Of a stretch of 64,000 bases of DNA, positions 17,786 through 27,726 are shown piece by piece. This DNA is from Candidatus Manganitrophaceae bacterium (GTDB lineage: Bacteria; Nitrospirota; Nitrospiria; SBBL01; JAADHI01). The stretch spans positions 26,325-90,324 of the forward strand of contig DUAG01000048.1 in the NCBI GenBank assembly GCA_012960925.1. The letters run 5' to 3'. A model generated the notes under the pieces. It did not search any database and was not told the DNA's origin. It was given only the letters and a program-made list of their open reading frames with translations. Within the stretch, counting starts at the first letter, position 1; every line of letters begins with the position of its first letter. A program made the translations under genes and the position numbers.

Positions 17786-18519
17786 CAGGATATCCATGCC
17801 TCCATCGGAAGGTCGGACATGTTGAGCGATTTCCCATGAAAGGACGCGTCTGTTGAAACGGCCAGATAGTGCAGCGCCTTGGCAACCTCGCCTGGGTCCT
17901 GAAGGCCGGTGGGGTCCTCCTTCGGATATGCGGCTGCACGCATCTTTGTACGCGTTGCACCTGGATTGAGAGTGGTGACGCGAATCTGAAAGGGAGCAAC
18001 TTCTTCCGCCAGGGTCTGCATCATGCCCTCCAGTCCGAACTTGGAGACGGCATAGGCCCCCCATCTGGCGCGGCCCTTCCGCCCGACACTGGATGTGATC
18101 GAAATGATGGTGCCGGTGCGGCGGGGGATCATGGTCCTGACGACGGCATGGGTAATCAGGAAGGTGCCGTTCAGGTTGATTCGAATGACCTCCTCCCAGG
18201 CCTCGGGCCTATAGGTTGCAATCGTTTCCGAGGGGCCGAGTACCCCGGCGTTATTGACAAGGATATCGATGTCCCCAAGATCAGAGATGATTTGGGAGAC
18301 CATGCGCTGTATCTCCCGACGGGAAGAGATGTCGGCCCGAAAAGGAAGGACCCGTCCCCCCTCTTCCTCGATTGCCTTCGCGGTTCCGACCACTTCGCCT
18401 TCACTCCGCGCGCAGAAGGCAACTTTTCCGCCTTCTGCGGTGAAATGTCTGACTGCTGCCCGGCCAATCCCCCGACCTCCACCTGTGATAAGAATAACTT
18501 TATCTTTAAGGGAGATCAA
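17785..18519 (-). CDS. Short-chain dehydrogenase/reductase (SDR family)
   Basis: A 244-aa classical SDR. It has the cofactor motif TGGGRGIG near residue 12, NNAGVLG near 88, the catalytic Ser in ISITSSVGRKG, and YAVSK (Tyr and Lys) near 155. I take TTG 18519 (start of ISLKDKVILITGG), because a GGAGGG site precedes it and it overlaps the TGA stop of the PBP gene. A GTG at 18540 in the same frame is the alternative and would add 7 residues. It is coupled to the MDR dehydrogenase downstream, suggesting two oxidoreductases acting on a shared metabolite; nothing identifies it. Confidence 0.88.
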   Translation of the reverse strand: MISLKDKVILITGGGRGIGRAAVRHFTAEGGKVAFCARSEGEVVGTAKAIEEEGGRVLPFRADISSRREIQRMVSQIISDLGDIDILVNNAGVLGPSETIATYRPEAWEEVIRINLNGTFLITHAVVRTMIPRRTGTIISITSSVGRKGRARWGAYAVSKFGLEGMMQTLAEEVAPFQIRVTTLNPGATRTKMRAAAYPKEDPTGLQDPGEVAKALHYLAVSTDASFHGKSLNMSDLPMEAWIS

Positions 18520-20822
18520 AAGAATAGTCCCTCCAGCCACTTGAACAATCCCTTCTTGCAGGATTCTTCCGGCTCTGTTCCTTCGATAAAGGGGACTTCT
18601 TTTCCATCCTCCCGGCAGACCTGTCCTTTTTCATTGATGCTGCGGAAAATAATTCCGGATGGAACAAGAAAATCGTTGTCCGGATCTCCGGTATCGGCTT
18701 TTTTCATAAATTCTGTCCAGATCGGCAAGGCCGCAGAGGCCCCGGACAACGCACCGCGCTGGTTTTGATCAAAGCCGACCCAGACAACCGTGACGAGATC
18801 GGGGGTATACCCGGCAAACCAGGCATCCCTGCCATTGCTTGTCGTCCCGGTCTTTCCCGCGGCCGGCTTGTCAAAACCGAGTCGTCTGACGCCTTGGCCC
18901 GTTCCCGATTCGACCACCCCCTGAAGCAGGTGTGTCACGAGATAGGCGGCTGGCGCGGAAACCCCCCTGGCGGAGTCGTCTTCTTCCTTCTTTTCCAGGT
19001 CAAGGGGAAGTTCGGCTGGATCGATCACTCCCAGGAGAAATTGGGGGGGGGTTTGAACCCCATGATTGGCCAGAGTGCTATACGCCATGCCGATTTCAAG
19101 GGGAGAGACCTCCAGACTTCCGAGGGCGAGGGAAGGAATGGCAGCAAGGGGACTGTTGATGCCGACTTTGAACGCCGTCTCCATAATTTTTTCGAGTCCA
19201 ACCTCTTGTGAAAGGCGGACGGTGGCTGTATTGAGCGAACGTTCAAGCGCCTCCTGGAGGGTGACCGGGCCGCTGTATTGTTTGTCATAGTTTTGCGGCG
19301 ACCACTCCTTTCCCCCGACTTGAAGGGTAATCGGGGCATCATCCACGAGGCTGATCGGCGTATAGGGCAGGCCGCCCGTTGCGGCCTGCTCAAAAGCGGT
19401 TAGATAAACTATCGGCTTAAAGAGGGAACCCGGCTGGCGCCGGGCCTGTGTCGCCCGATTGAACTGACTGACCCCGTAATTTCGTCCCCCCACCATGGCA
19501 CGGACCGCACCGCTTCCGGGATCAATCGCGACCAGGGCTCCTTGAATCTGTTTTTTCGGATCGTCGCGTTTCAGGCGGGGTTTCCGATTCTCCAGCGCGG
19601 CGAGCCCTGTCTGAAGGGCCTCGTCTGCAATGCGTTGCAACTCCACATCAAGTGTGGTGAAGATCTGAAGTCCGCCGGAGATCAGGACGCGCGGCGAATA
19701 AAGGTCTGCCATCCGTTTTCGTATTTCATCGACAAAGTAGGGGGCCGCATTGAGCCGCTGTTTTGGCTTCCTCCCTGAAACCTTTTCGGCCCGGGCCTCC
19801 ATATAGGCCTGGAGATCAATCTTTCCTTCGGAAAAGAGATTCTCCAGAACCAGGTTTCTGCGCCGGACTGCCCTTCGGATATTTTTTTTGGGTGAATAGA
19901 CATTTGGAGACCGGATAATCCCGGCCAGGAGGGCCGCTTCTCCCAAAGAGAGTTCTGAGGGCCGCTTCATAAAATGGGACATCGCCCCCTGTCCGACGCC
20001 ATAGACTCCCATGACGCCGTTTTGACCAAAGTAAATCTCGTTGAGGTAGGTCTCCAGGATCTCTTCTTTTGAATAACGCCTCTCCAGTAGGAGAGCCATC
20101 AGGGCTTCATTGGCTTTTCGTCGCCAGGTGCGATCGCTCGCCAGGTAAAAATTCTTTACCAGTTGCTGGGTCAGGGTGCTCCCGCCCTGGACGATCTTTC
20201 CCGCTTTGAAGTTAATCCATGCCGCCCGCAGGATGCTCTTGAAGTTTATTCCGTCGTGATCAAAAAACCTTCGATCCTCCATGACCATCACGGCGTCTAT
20301 CAGGCTTTGGGGGATTTCTTCGATCCGGACGAGTCGCCTCTCCTCCCATTCCGATTCATAGAAGCCGCCGATGACCTCGGGTTCGATCACGGCAAAATCA
20401 ATATCAAGGGCCAGGGTCAGGTCCATGATCTGATCGATCTTCTTGCCTTCTGAAAAGCTCAGACGGATAGGGAAACCGCTCTCGACATGGTCCGGATAGG
20501 CAAATTCGTGGAGGTAGATCTGCATTTCCTGATTATTGGAGAAGAACTCGCCTGGATTCCGAACCGGGGCATTGACGGGGTGGTAGGACAGCCGCTTCAG
20601 ACGGGAGGACAGGCCTGTAAGCTCTATGTCGACCCCTGGTGAAAGGATAAAAGGGGCGGAATAGATCTTGGAGGGAAGTTTCCAGCGCTGACCTTCAAAT
20701 TTTTTAACAACGAGGTCGTCAAGAGAAAAGAGGTAAAATCCGGAGGACACGAGGAAAAGGAGGGACAAAAGCGGTATAAATACGAGGATGAATCTCTTCT
20801 TGCCTTTTCTCATTATAGACAA
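18516..20822 (-). CDS. mrcB: Bifunctional penicillin-binding protein 1B (transglycosylase/transpeptidase)
   Basis: A 768-aa class A PBP that polymerises and cross-links peptidoglycan in the periplasm. One N-terminal membrane helix (about 10-30) follows a basic cytoplasmic tip. The GT51 domain has EDRRFFDHDGIN near residue 182, GGSTLTQQLVKN near 215 and RRKANEALMALLLERRYSKEEILE near 238. The transpeptidase domain has the SxxK motif PGSLFKP near 453, SLNTA (SxN) near 520 and KTGTTSNGRDAWFAGYT near 665. Length and the N-terminal FSLDDLVVKKF/PSKIYSAP block match PBP1B rather than PBP1A. Confidence 0.93.
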   Translation of the reverse strand: MSIMRKGKKRFILVFIPLLSLLFLVSSGFYLFSLDDLVVKKFEGQRWKLPSKIYSAPFILSPGVDIELTGLSSRLKRLSYHPVNAPVRNPGEFFSNNQEMQIYLHEFAYPDHVESGFPIRLSFSEGKKIDQIMDLTLALDIDFAVIEPEVIGGFYESEWEERRLVRIEEIPQSLIDAVMVMEDRRFFDHDGINFKSILRAAWINFKAGKIVQGGSTLTQQLVKNFYLASDRTWRRKANEALMALLLERRYSKEEILETYLNEIYFGQNGVMGVYGVGQGAMSHFMKRPSELSLGEAALLAGIIRSPNVYSPKKNIRRAVRRRNLVLENLFSEGKIDLQAYMEARAEKVSGRKPKQRLNAAPYFVDEIRKRMADLYSPRVLISGGLQIFTTLDVELQRIADEALQTGLAALENRKPRLKRDDPKKQIQGALVAIDPGSGAVRAMVGGRNYGVSQFNRATQARRQPGSLFKPIVYLTAFEQAATGGLPYTPISLVDDAPITLQVGGKEWSPQNYDKQYSGPVTLQEALERSLNTATVRLSQEVGLEKIMETAFKVGINSPLAAIPSLALGSLEVSPLEIGMAYSTLANHGVQTPPQFLLGVIDPAELPLDLEKKEEDDSARGVSAPAAYLVTHLLQGVVESGTGQGVRRLGFDKPAAGKTGTTSNGRDAWFAGYTPDLVTVVWVGFDQNQRGALSGASAALPIWTEFMKKADTGDPDNDFLVPSGIIFRSINEKGQVCREDGKEVPFIEGTEPEESCKKGLFKWLEGLFF

Positions 20823-20879
20823 TATACTATAAAAACCTCATTTTTTCAATGGAATATCCTGAATCATACCCTATATTAA

Positions 20880-21039
20880 AGGAACCTCGGAATAAGTCAT
20901 GAATTATTTTTTCAGGGCAAAAATGTCCCGCTTCTGCGTTGCAAATCTTGAAAATAGCAGGCTATTCTCTACGACTTGCGCCTTGAATCGAAACATTTTA
21001 TCTCCTGAAAAACTCAAACCAGACTTATCAGAGGTTCCT
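20880..21039 (+). repeat. Repeat family A, copy 1 (short form)
   Basis: Element of about 160 bp. It starts AGGAACCTCGGAATAAGTC and ends GACTTATCAGAGGTTCCT, an inverted pair. The interior is itself an imperfect palindrome: TTTTTCAGGGCAAAAATGT near the left faces ACATTTTATCTCCTGAAAAA near the right. It lies upstream of leuS. Confidence 0.85.
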
Positions 21040-21113
21040 AAAGATGCTGTGCCCTTGTGGAAGGAGGACTCCTATGATGCCGTCACGCGCGATCGAGGAG
21101 AAAGGCAGGTTGA

Positions 21114-23609
21114 GTGAACAAGGTTTATCGACCCAAAGAAATTGAGCCACAGTGGCAGCGCTACTGGCGGGATCATCAGACCTTCAAGGTTTCCGAAAAG
21201 TCCGAACGTCCCAAGTATTATGTCCTTGAGATGTTTCCCTATCCTTCGGGCCGGATCCATATGGGGCATGTCCGGGTTTATGCGATCGGAGATGTGATTG
21301 CCCGCTTCAAGCGGATGCAGGGATACAATATCTTCCATCCGATGGGATGGGATGCTTTTGGCCTTCCCGCAGAGAATGCCGCAATACAAAAAAAGACGCA
21401 CCCGGCGGTCTGGACCGCCCAAAACATCGATTACATGCGATCCCAGCTCCAGAAAATGGGCCTTTCCTACGATTGGGAAAGGGAGATTGCCACCTGCCGA
21501 CCCGACTACTACCGTTGGAACCAATGGCTCTTCCTTAAGATGTTGGCGAAGGGGCTGGCCTATCGAAAAGAGGCCTCGGTCAACTGGTGCCCCGACTGCG
21601 TGACCGTTCTGGCCAACGAACAGGTGATCGATGGGCAATGCTGGCGCTGCGATACCGCCGTGACGCAAAAGACCCTGACACAGTGGTTTCTCCGGATCAC
21701 GGACTACGCGGAAGCGCTCCTCTCCGGCTGTGACCGTTTGACAGGCTGGCCGAAACGGGTCCTGCTGATGCAGAAAAACTGGATCGGCAAAAGCACGGGG
21801 GTGGAGGTCCAATTTCAGCGTGCCGACGGGTCTGAAGCCTTAAACATCTTTACCACCCGGCCCGACACCCTTTACGGCGTCACCTTTATGAGCATCGCCC
21901 CGGAGCATCCCCTGCTCCCTTCACTTATTTCCGATAAACCTGAAAAAAAATCGGTGGAGGCCTTTATCGCAAAGGTGAAGGCGCAGGACCTTACCCTGCG
22001 GACGGACAATCAGGAAAAGGAGGGGGTCTTTACCGGTGCCTATACCCTGCACCCCCTCACGCAGGAAAAGATCCCGATCTGGGTGGCCAATTTTGTCCTG
22101 ATGGAATATGGCACGGGGATTGTCATGGCAGTCCCAGCGCATGATCAGCGTGATTTTGAGTTTGCCCGAAAATACCAACTCCCTATTCGCCTCGTCATCC
22201 AGGACCGATCCGAATCACTGAGTGAACCGCTTTCCGCCGCCTATACCGAAGCGGAGGGCCGCTTGGTCCATTCCGATCAATTTACCGGTCTCTCTCCAAA
22301 GGAGGCGCAGGAAAAGATCGCCCACTTTGTTCAGGAAAAAAACCTTGGACAGGCGAAGGTTCACTACCGGCTTCGTGACTGGGGCATCTCCAGGCAGCGT
22401 TATTGGGGAACCCCGATCCCGATTCTTTATTGCGACCACTGCGGGACGGTCCCGGTACCGGAATCCGAGCTTCCGGTGACTCTTCCGGAGGATGTCCCCT
22501 TTGGCGGAAAAGGAGGTTCTCCTCTTGCGGAGAGCGAGCGCTTCCTGAACGCGGTCTGCCCGCTTTGCCAAGGGCCCGCGCGGAGGGAAACCGATACGAT
22601 GGATACCTTCGTCGACTCCTCCTGGTATTTTTTACGATACACCTCGCCGCAGGAGACAAGGGCACCGATTGATTCGGAATTGGCCGATGGATGGACGCCG
22701 GTGGATCAATATATCGGGGGGATTGAGCATGCCGTTCTTCACCTCCTCTATGCCCGCTTCTTCACGAAGGTCATCCACGATCTCGGCCTGATCAAGGTTG
22801 ATGAACCCTTCAAGAATCTTCTGACCCAGGGGATGGTGATTAAAGACGGGGCGAAGATGTCCAAATCGAAGGGGAATGTGGTCGATCCGGATTATCTCAT
22901 AGAGGCCTATGGAGCGGATACCGCGCGGCTTTTCTCCCTCTTTGCCGCGCCCCCGGAAAAGGATCTTGAATGGAGTGACGATGGGGTGCAGGGAGGGTAT
23001 CGCTTTCTCCAGCGGGTCTGGCGGATTGTCTGCGATTTTAGCGAATCCCCCTGGGCGTGTCCCTCTTCTGGAGCGCTTGATTTTTCGGGGGCCTCTGAGC
23101 GCATTAAATCACTACGTCGGAGGACCCATCAGACCATCCAGAAGGTCACGGAAGATCTGGAGCGGTTTCAGTTTAATACCGCCATCGCCGCGCTCATGTC
23201 CTTTTACAATGACCTCTCCCGCGATCAGGCCCTGCCGGAGCCGACGAAAGACGAGGCCCCTCTTTACGCGGCGGCCTTCTCTGAAGCGATCAGGCACCTG
23301 GTGCTTCTTCTTTCTCCATTCGCCCCGCACCTTGCCGAGGCGCTCTGGGAGACCTTGGGGAATGCTCCCACGATCCTGGATGTCTCCTGGCCTGCCTACG
23401 ACCCCTTTCTGGTCAAAGGGGAAACCGTTGAGGTGGTTGTCCAGGTGAATGGAAAGGTTCGAAACCGGTTTTCCGCACCCGCCGGTCTGGAAGACGATGT
23501 TTTGCGAGAACGGGCGCTTTCCGATCCCAAAACAGAGCGTTGGACCGCGGGGAAGAAAATCAAGAAGGTGATTGTCGTGAAAGGAAAACTGGTGAACATC
23601 GTTTTATGA
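21114..23609 (+). CDS. leuS: Leucyl-tRNA synthetase
   Basis: An 831-aa class I synthetase charging tRNA-Leu. It has the HIGH-type motif GRIHMGHVR near residue 46, a zinc-like cysteine cluster [22 protein letters not shown] (split Cys pairs near 160-180), the CP1 editing domain with [12 protein letters not shown] near 248 and the acidic DQRDFEFA near 344, then KMSKSKGN near 581. The start codon is GTG at 21114, the only one that fits the [15 protein letters not shown] family N-terminus. It is first in leuS-lptE-holA with overlapping stop and start codons. Confidence 0.97.
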   Translation: MNKVYRPKEIEPQWQRYWRDHQTFKVSEKSERPKYYVLEMFPYPSGRIHMGHVRVYAIGDVIARFKRMQGYNIFHPMGWDAFGLPAENAAIQKKTHPAVWTAQNIDYMRSQLQKMGLSYDWEREIATCRPDYYRWNQWLFLKMLAKGLAYRKEASVNWCPDCVTVLANEQVIDGQCWRCDTAVTQKTLTQWFLRITDYAEALLSGCDRLTGWPKRVLLMQKNWIGKSTGVEVQFQRADGSEALNIFTTRPDTLYGVTFMSIAPEHPLLPSLISDKPEKKSVEAFIAKVKAQDLTLRTDNQEKEGVFTGAYTLHPLTQEKIPIWVANFVLMEYGTGIVMAVPAHDQRDFEFARKYQLPIRLVIQDRSESLSEPLSAAYTEAEGRLVHSDQFTGLSPKEAQEKIAHFVQEKNLGQAKVHYRLRDWGISRQRYWGTPIPILYCDHCGTVPVPESELPVTLPEDVPFGGKGGSPLAESERFLNAVCPLCQGPARRETDTMDTFVDSSWYFLRYTSPQETRAPIDSELADGWTPVDQYIGGIEHAVLHLLYARFFTKVIHDLGLIKVDEPFKNLLTQGMVIKDGAKMSKSKGNVVDPDYLIEAYGADTARLFSLFAAPPEKDLEWSDDGVQGGYRFLQRVWRIVCDFSESPWACPSSGALDFSGASERIKSLRRRTHQTIQKVTEDLERFQFNTAIAALMSFYNDLSRDQALPEPTKDEAPLYAAAFSEAIRHLVLLLSPFAPHLAEALWETLGNAPTILDVSWPAYDPFLVKGETVEVVVQVNGKVRNRFSAPAGLEDDVLRERALSDPKTERWTAGKKIKKVIVVKGKLVNIVL

Positions 23610-24178
23610 AGCAGGCAAACTCCTCATCATTTCTTTATTTCACCCTCTTCCTTCTGGTTGCCCTCCTTTCGGGGTGCGGGTACCGGGAAGGCAGAGGTCA
23701 TAGTGTGACGGATCTCAATCGTGCCGGAACCCCGGGAAGTCCCCTACAAACGATTGCAATGCCTCTCTTTGAGAACGCCACTTTTGAGCCGCTCCTTGAA
23801 AAGCGAATGAGTCAAATCTTTAAGGAGACCTTCATTTCAAGAGGATGGGAGGTGAGCAGCGATCCGGGACGTGCTGATCTTGTCCTGAAAGGACGAATCA
23901 GCCGTTATTCACGCGCGCCGGTTTCTCTGAATCTTCAGGGGCAGGCGCGGGAGTATCGCATTCAGATCAGGCTTGAGTTTAATCTCCAGCAGGCAGGGGA
24001 AAGATTTGCTGCAAGGGATGAAGAGAGCGCGGAATATATTGCACGATCCGATACGAAGGTCTCACGAAGTGCTGAGGATCGCGCCATCAGAGAGGCGGGA
24101 CGAAAGATGGCGGAAAGGATGGCGGATCTGCTCCTGACCCGTGTCATCCCGGAGAAGGGGGAAAAGATCGACCCATGA
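23606..24178 (+). CDS. lptE: LPS-assembly lipoprotein LptE
   Basis: A 190-aa outer-membrane lipoprotein that plugs and helps fold the LptD translocon, which delivers LPS to the cell surface. The ATG overlaps the leuS stop (ATGA), so I discard the longer open frame that begins inside leuS. A short signal peptide ends in the lipobox LLSGC near residue 20. The body has the LptE-like [18 protein letters not shown] segment near 60 and ends in a helix rich in [11 protein letters not shown]. The position between leuS and holA is conserved in many Gram-negatives. Confidence 0.88.
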   Translation: MKQANSSSFLYFTLFLLVALLSGCGYREGRGHSVTDLNRAGTPGSPLQTIAMPLFENATFEPLLEKRMSQIFKETFISRGWEVSSDPGRADLVLKGRISRYSRAPVSLNLQGQAREYRIQIRLEFNLQQAGERFAARDEESAEYIARSDTKVSRSAEDRAIREAGRKMAERMADLLLTRVIPEKGEKIDP

Positions 24179-25233
24179 CGATTCAAGAGGCCATACGAAA
24201 TCTCGACAAGGGGCAATTCTCGCCTTGCTATCTCCTCGCCGGCGAGGAGCCTTTTTTGATCCAGGCCCTCCTGCGGCGGTTTCGGGAAAAAGTCCTGGAC
24301 CCGGACGCAACAGATTTCAATCTAGACCAGTTTCGGGGAGAAGCGGTTACCCCGGAAGAGGTGATCCTTATTGCCCAGACCTTTCCCCTGTCCAGTCCGC
24401 GGCGGCTTATTATTATTCAGGACGCGGACCGGATCAAGGACGACCTGGAACAATTTTTGGCCTACCTGAGCCATCCCTCTGAGACCACGGTTCTTGTCTT
24501 TTCCGCCGCGAAACCGGATATGCGGAAGAAGCTGTTTTCTACCCTGAAGAAGAAGGCGATTCTTATCAACTGTGCCCGTCTTCGTGAAAGAGAGATCCCT
24601 GCATGGATCACCCAGGAAGGCCGGAAAAAAGGGCTCCATTTTTCCGAAGAGGCCCTCTGGTATATTCAGGAACGTCTTGGAAATGATCTCTTTCTGATCC
24701 AGCAGGAAATCGAGAAGATCTTTCTCTACGTTGCTGTAGAAGATCAGGACAGGGTAGGGACAATTTCCAGTAAAACCGTTCTGGAGGTCATCGGGAGCGG
24801 AAAAAGCCATTCGATCTTTGATTTGACCGCTGCCGTCAGCGATAAGGATTGCGGAAAGTCCCTGCGCCTCCTGAGCGAACTTCTTGCTGAAAGAGAGCAT
24901 CCCCTTTTTATCCTGACCATGCTGATCCGGCAATGGCGGATGATGGCGATTGCGAAAGAAATGGTCAACTCCGGCGCGTCGTCATCTGCAGTACGGGGCA
25001 AGATCCGGCTGCCGCCGAGCCTTCTTGCTCCCTTTCTCCGGGAGTTAAAGAAATGGCGTCCGGATGAGATCCAGTGGGCCTTTGAGTTATCGCTTGCCGC
25101 TGATTCTCAGTTGAAGGGAGGCACAATGTCACCCACATTTGTTCTGGAAGCAATACTCCTGGACCTTTGCAGGACGGACCGAACCGTATACCCTGGTGAA
25201 GGATACGCGCCACGGTTTCAGGCTTCTTTTTAA
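24175..25233 (+). CDS. holA: DNA polymerase III subunit delta
   Basis: A 352-aa clamp-loader subunit that opens the beta sliding clamp. The N-terminal region has the HolA pattern YLLAGEEPFLIQALLRRFREKV and FPLSSPRRLIIIQDADRIKDDL. The C-terminal helical collar has LLSELLAEREHPLFILTMLIRQWRMM, conserved in delta. ATG overlaps the lptE stop (ATGA). It converges with rpsT with a 45-nt gap. Confidence 0.93.
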   Translation: MTIQEAIRNLDKGQFSPCYLLAGEEPFLIQALLRRFREKVLDPDATDFNLDQFRGEAVTPEEVILIAQTFPLSSPRRLIIIQDADRIKDDLEQFLAYLSHPSETTVLVFSAAKPDMRKKLFSTLKKKAILINCARLREREIPAWITQEGRKKGLHFSEEALWYIQERLGNDLFLIQQEIEKIFLYVAVEDQDRVGTISSKTVLEVIGSGKSHSIFDLTAAVSDKDCGKSLRLLSELLAEREHPLFILTMLIRQWRMMAIAKEMVNSGASSSAVRGKIRLPPSLLAPFLRELKKWRPDEIQWAFELSLAADSQLKGGTMSPTFVLEAILLDLCRTDRTVYPGEGYAPRFQASF

Positions 25234-25278
25234 GTTGCGTCTGTTGAAGGAAGAGAAATCTATTGTGATGATGACGGA

Positions 25279-25581
25279 CTATTCAGACTCTTTTTCTTTT
25301 GGGGATGCCACGGGGGTTGAAAGGACAGTATTCACCTTTTCCGCAAGGCGGGAAATCTTACGCGAGGCCCTCTTGTTCGGGATAACCCCCTTGGAAGCGG
25401 CCCGATCCAGGATGGAAGTTGCATGATGAAACGAGGTCTTGACCGCATCGGTATCTTTTTCAGAGATCGCCTGTTGGACCTTCTTGACGGCGGTTCGGAT
25501 GGAAGAGATGACGGAGCGGTTTCTGTCTCTCTTTTTGACTGACTGCCGTTCTCTTTTTAGCGCGGATGGGTGGTTGGCCAC
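25279..25581 (-). CDS. rpsT: 30S ribosomal protein S20
   Basis: A 100-aa basic protein of the small subunit. The family start is ANHPSALKRERQSVKKRDRNRS, so I take GTG 25581, preceded by an AGAGG site. The central KTSFHHATSILDRAASKGVIPNKRASRKISRL block is typical of S20. It carries an extra C-terminal tail (VLSTPVASPKEKESE) beyond the usual about 88 residues. It is divergent from murJ, with only 44 nt between the two start codons. Confidence 0.95.
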   Translation of the reverse strand: MANHPSALKRERQSVKKRDRNRSVISSIRTAVKKVQQAISEKDTDAVKTSFHHATSILDRAASKGVIPNKRASRKISRLAEKVNTVLSTPVASPKEKESE

Positions 25582-25592
25582 AGTAAATCCTC

Positions 25593-25620
25593 TTGATAAA
25601 GTGAACGCTCTTTCTAGCAT
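25593..25620 (+). promoter_or_regulatory. Possible murJ promoter
   Basis: TTGATA (25593-25598), a 16-nt spacer, TAGCAT (25615-25620). If used, transcription would start at about the murJ ATG (25626). No ribosome binding site is visible there. Confidence 0.3.
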
Positions 25621-25625
25621 ACCAA

Positions 25626-27251
25626 ATGATGAAAAGTCAAGAAGAAAGCCCATCCTCCTCGGGTGATGCTGAAAAAGGGATTGCCGTCTCCGCTGGCATT
25701 GTGGCCCTTGGGACCTTTACCAGCAGAATTCTCGGATTTGTCCGGGACATGGTTCTGGCGAATATCTTTGGAGCCTCCCTCGTTGCAGACGCATTTTATG
25801 TTGCGTTTCGCATTCCGAATCTTCTCCGGGAACTCTTTGCTGAGGGTTCGATGTCTGCGGGATTTATCCCGGTTTTTACCGAATATCTCACAAACAAAGG
25901 GAAAGAAGCGGCAAGGGAACTTGCGCGTTCCGCCTTTACAGTCCTTGTCCTTGCTCTTGCGGTCATCGTTTTAGTGGGTATTTTATTCTCTCCGCAAATC
26001 ATATCCGCCATTGCGCCGGGCTTTCTGGGAGATCTCCAGAGATTCGAACTCACAACGGGATTAACACGGGTGATGTTCCCTTTTCTCTTCTTCATTTCAC
26101 TTGCCGCTCTGGCAATGGGGATATTGAACAGCCTGAGGCTCTTTGCACCTCCGGCCTTTTCTTCCGCCTCCTTCAATGTTGTTAATATTGGCGTTCTTAT
26201 TGGATTGACCCCCTTGCTTGATGAGCCGGTCTACGCCGCGGCCATTGCCGTCACTTTGGGGGGGGTGGCTCAGTTTTTGATCCAGGTGCCAACGCTCTAC
26301 CGGGAAGGATTTGCGCTTTCGTTTAAAAGGCCGTTCCTTCCCTTGCATCCCGGAGTGGTTCAGATGGGAAAACTCATCCTGCCGACGACCATCGGGCTGT
26401 CGGTTACCCAAGTCAATATCCTGGTCAATACCCTGCTCGCCTCCTTTCTTCCGATCGGGAGTATAAGTTATCTCTACTACGGCATGAGACTGATCCATTT
26501 TCCTTTGGGAATATTTGCCATCGCGCTTGCGACCGCCCTGCTCCCCACATTGTCGGCTCAAGCATCACGGGGCGATACCGAGGCACTCCGCAAGTCCTTC
26601 TCCTTTGGCCTCCGCCTTGTCTTTTTTATTATATTTCCCGCGATGCTGGGCCTGATTCTCTTTAGAGTCCCTATTGTCCATCTTCTTTTTGAGCGAGGCG
26701 AATTCGATCATCTTGCCACACAGGGGACAGCGGATGCCGTTTTGTTCTACGCGCTCGGCTTGTGGGCTTTTGCAGGGGTTCGGATTGTGGTCCCGGTTTT
26801 TTACGCCTTCCAGGATACGAAGACGCCTGTAAAAATTGCCATTATGGCGATGTTGCTCAACGTGGTCCTCAATCTCCTCCTGATGGGCCCCTTGAAGCAT
26901 CGGGGGCTTGCCCTTGCAACCTCCATATCCGCCATCTTCAATTTTCTTTTCTTGATCTTGATCTTAAAACGCCGAATTGGTAGGATTGACGGGAAAAGAA
27001 TTATAATCTCACATCTGAAGGTGGTTTTCGCTTCTTTGCCGATGCTGATCCCTTTCCTCTGGCTCAGTCGTCAAGTCATCTGGGCCTCGGGAGGGAATTC
27101 GGGGCTCAAGATGCTGAGCCTTTCACTCGCCATCGTCGTCAGCATGCTGATGTATGCTATTCTCCAGATCATTCTAAAGAGTGAAGAGGCTCTTTTTATA
27201 GCACGTCTCCTCAAAGAACGCCTGCGGCGCAGGTCCGGACCTATAGCATAA
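25626..27251 (+). CDS. murJ: Lipid II flippase MurJ
   Basis: A 541-aa polytopic membrane protein (about 14 helices) that moves lipid II across the inner membrane for peptidoglycan synthesis. The N-terminal FTSRILGFVRDMVLANIFGAS and VAFRIPNLLRELFAEGSMSAGFIPVF are the family signature with its essential arginines. The second half has the expected MATE-like duplication, with VYALQ-like VFYAFQDTKTPVKIA near 395. Two ATGs (25626 and 25629) are adjacent. A copy of repeat family A lies 25 nt after the stop. Confidence 0.95.
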   Translation: MMKSQEESPSSSGDAEKGIAVSAGIVALGTFTSRILGFVRDMVLANIFGASLVADAFYVAFRIPNLLRELFAEGSMSAGFIPVFTEYLTNKGKEAARELARSAFTVLVLALAVIVLVGILFSPQIISAIAPGFLGDLQRFELTTGLTRVMFPFLFFISLAALAMGILNSLRLFAPPAFSSASFNVVNIGVLIGLTPLLDEPVYAAAIAVTLGGVAQFLIQVPTLYREGFALSFKRPFLPLHPGVVQMGKLILPTTIGLSVTQVNILVNTLLASFLPIGSISYLYYGMRLIHFPLGIFAIALATALLPTLSAQASRGDTEALRKSFSFGLRLVFFIIFPAMLGLILFRVPIVHLLFERGEFDHLATQGTADAVLFYALGLWAFAGVRIVVPVFYAFQDTKTPVKIAIMAMLLNVVLNLLLMGPLKHRGLALATSISAIFNFLFLILILKRRIGRIDGKRIIISHLKVVFASLPMLIPFLWLSRQVIWASGGNSGLKMLSLSLAIVVSMLMYAILQIILKSEEALFIARLLKERLRRRSGPIA

Positions 27252-27276
27252 CCAAAGCGCTTCAAAAACCCACTTA

Positions 27277-27552
27277 AGGAAGCTCTGAATAAGTCATGAA
27301 TTGTTTTTTCAGGGTTAAAATGTCCCGCTTCTGCGTTGCAAACCTTGAACGTGCATAGCAAGCGTAGGCAGTTAGCGAGCGAATACAGATAAAGATCTTT
27401 TTCATTCCAGGTCGAAGAATCCGCGCCTTTGGGGCGTGGTTCTTCCAAATAGCAGGCTATGGCTTCGCGAGAACCATCCTCTGCGATTTGCGCCTTGAAT
27501 CGAAACATTTTATCTCCTGAAAAACTCACCCTAGACTCAATCAGAGGTTCCT
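27277..27552 (+). repeat. Repeat family A, copy 2 (long form)
   Basis: Element of about 276 bp. It starts AGGAAGCTCTGAATAAGTC and ends with ACTCAATCAGAGGTTCCT. It is longer than copies 1, 3 and 4 because it keeps about 100 extra internal bp. On the minus strand it contains an open frame beginning MFRFKAQIAEDGSREAIACY (ATG at 27529), which is shared with copy 5. Confidence 0.85.
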
Positions 27553-27677
27553 TAATACAAGCAGAAAGAAAATTATTGTGTAAATTTATTGCAGACCCTC
27601 CACATATTGTGTTGTAACATCAGCCTTTTAAGCTTCATTCTAAACTAATTATAGCAAAGTATATCTATAAGGTAGCC

Positions 27678-27706
27678 TTGACATATCTTATTGCTGGTGC
27701 TATAAA
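27678..27706 (+). promoter_or_regulatory. Near-consensus extended -10 promoter for the HARE-HTH/H1-like pair
   Basis: TTGACA (27678-27683), a 17-nt spacer ending TGC, TATAAA (27701-27706). TGC directly before the -10 box makes it an extended -10. A start near 27713 excludes the ATG at 27706 as the translation start and leaves a short leader holding AGAGGT. Confidence 0.75.
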
Positions 27707-27726
27707 TGCTTCATAGAGGTGCTAAA

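Noticed and set aside
17798..18064. N-terminal extension of the MDR dehydrogenase
   Set aside because: It is a frame shadow of the SDR gene on the same strand; the family N-terminus begins at 17785.
27071..27529. 152-aa minus-strand frame covering repeat A and the murJ end
   Set aside because: Its second half is antisense to murJ; only the part inside the repeat recurs in another copy, and that is treated as a repeat feature and a finding.
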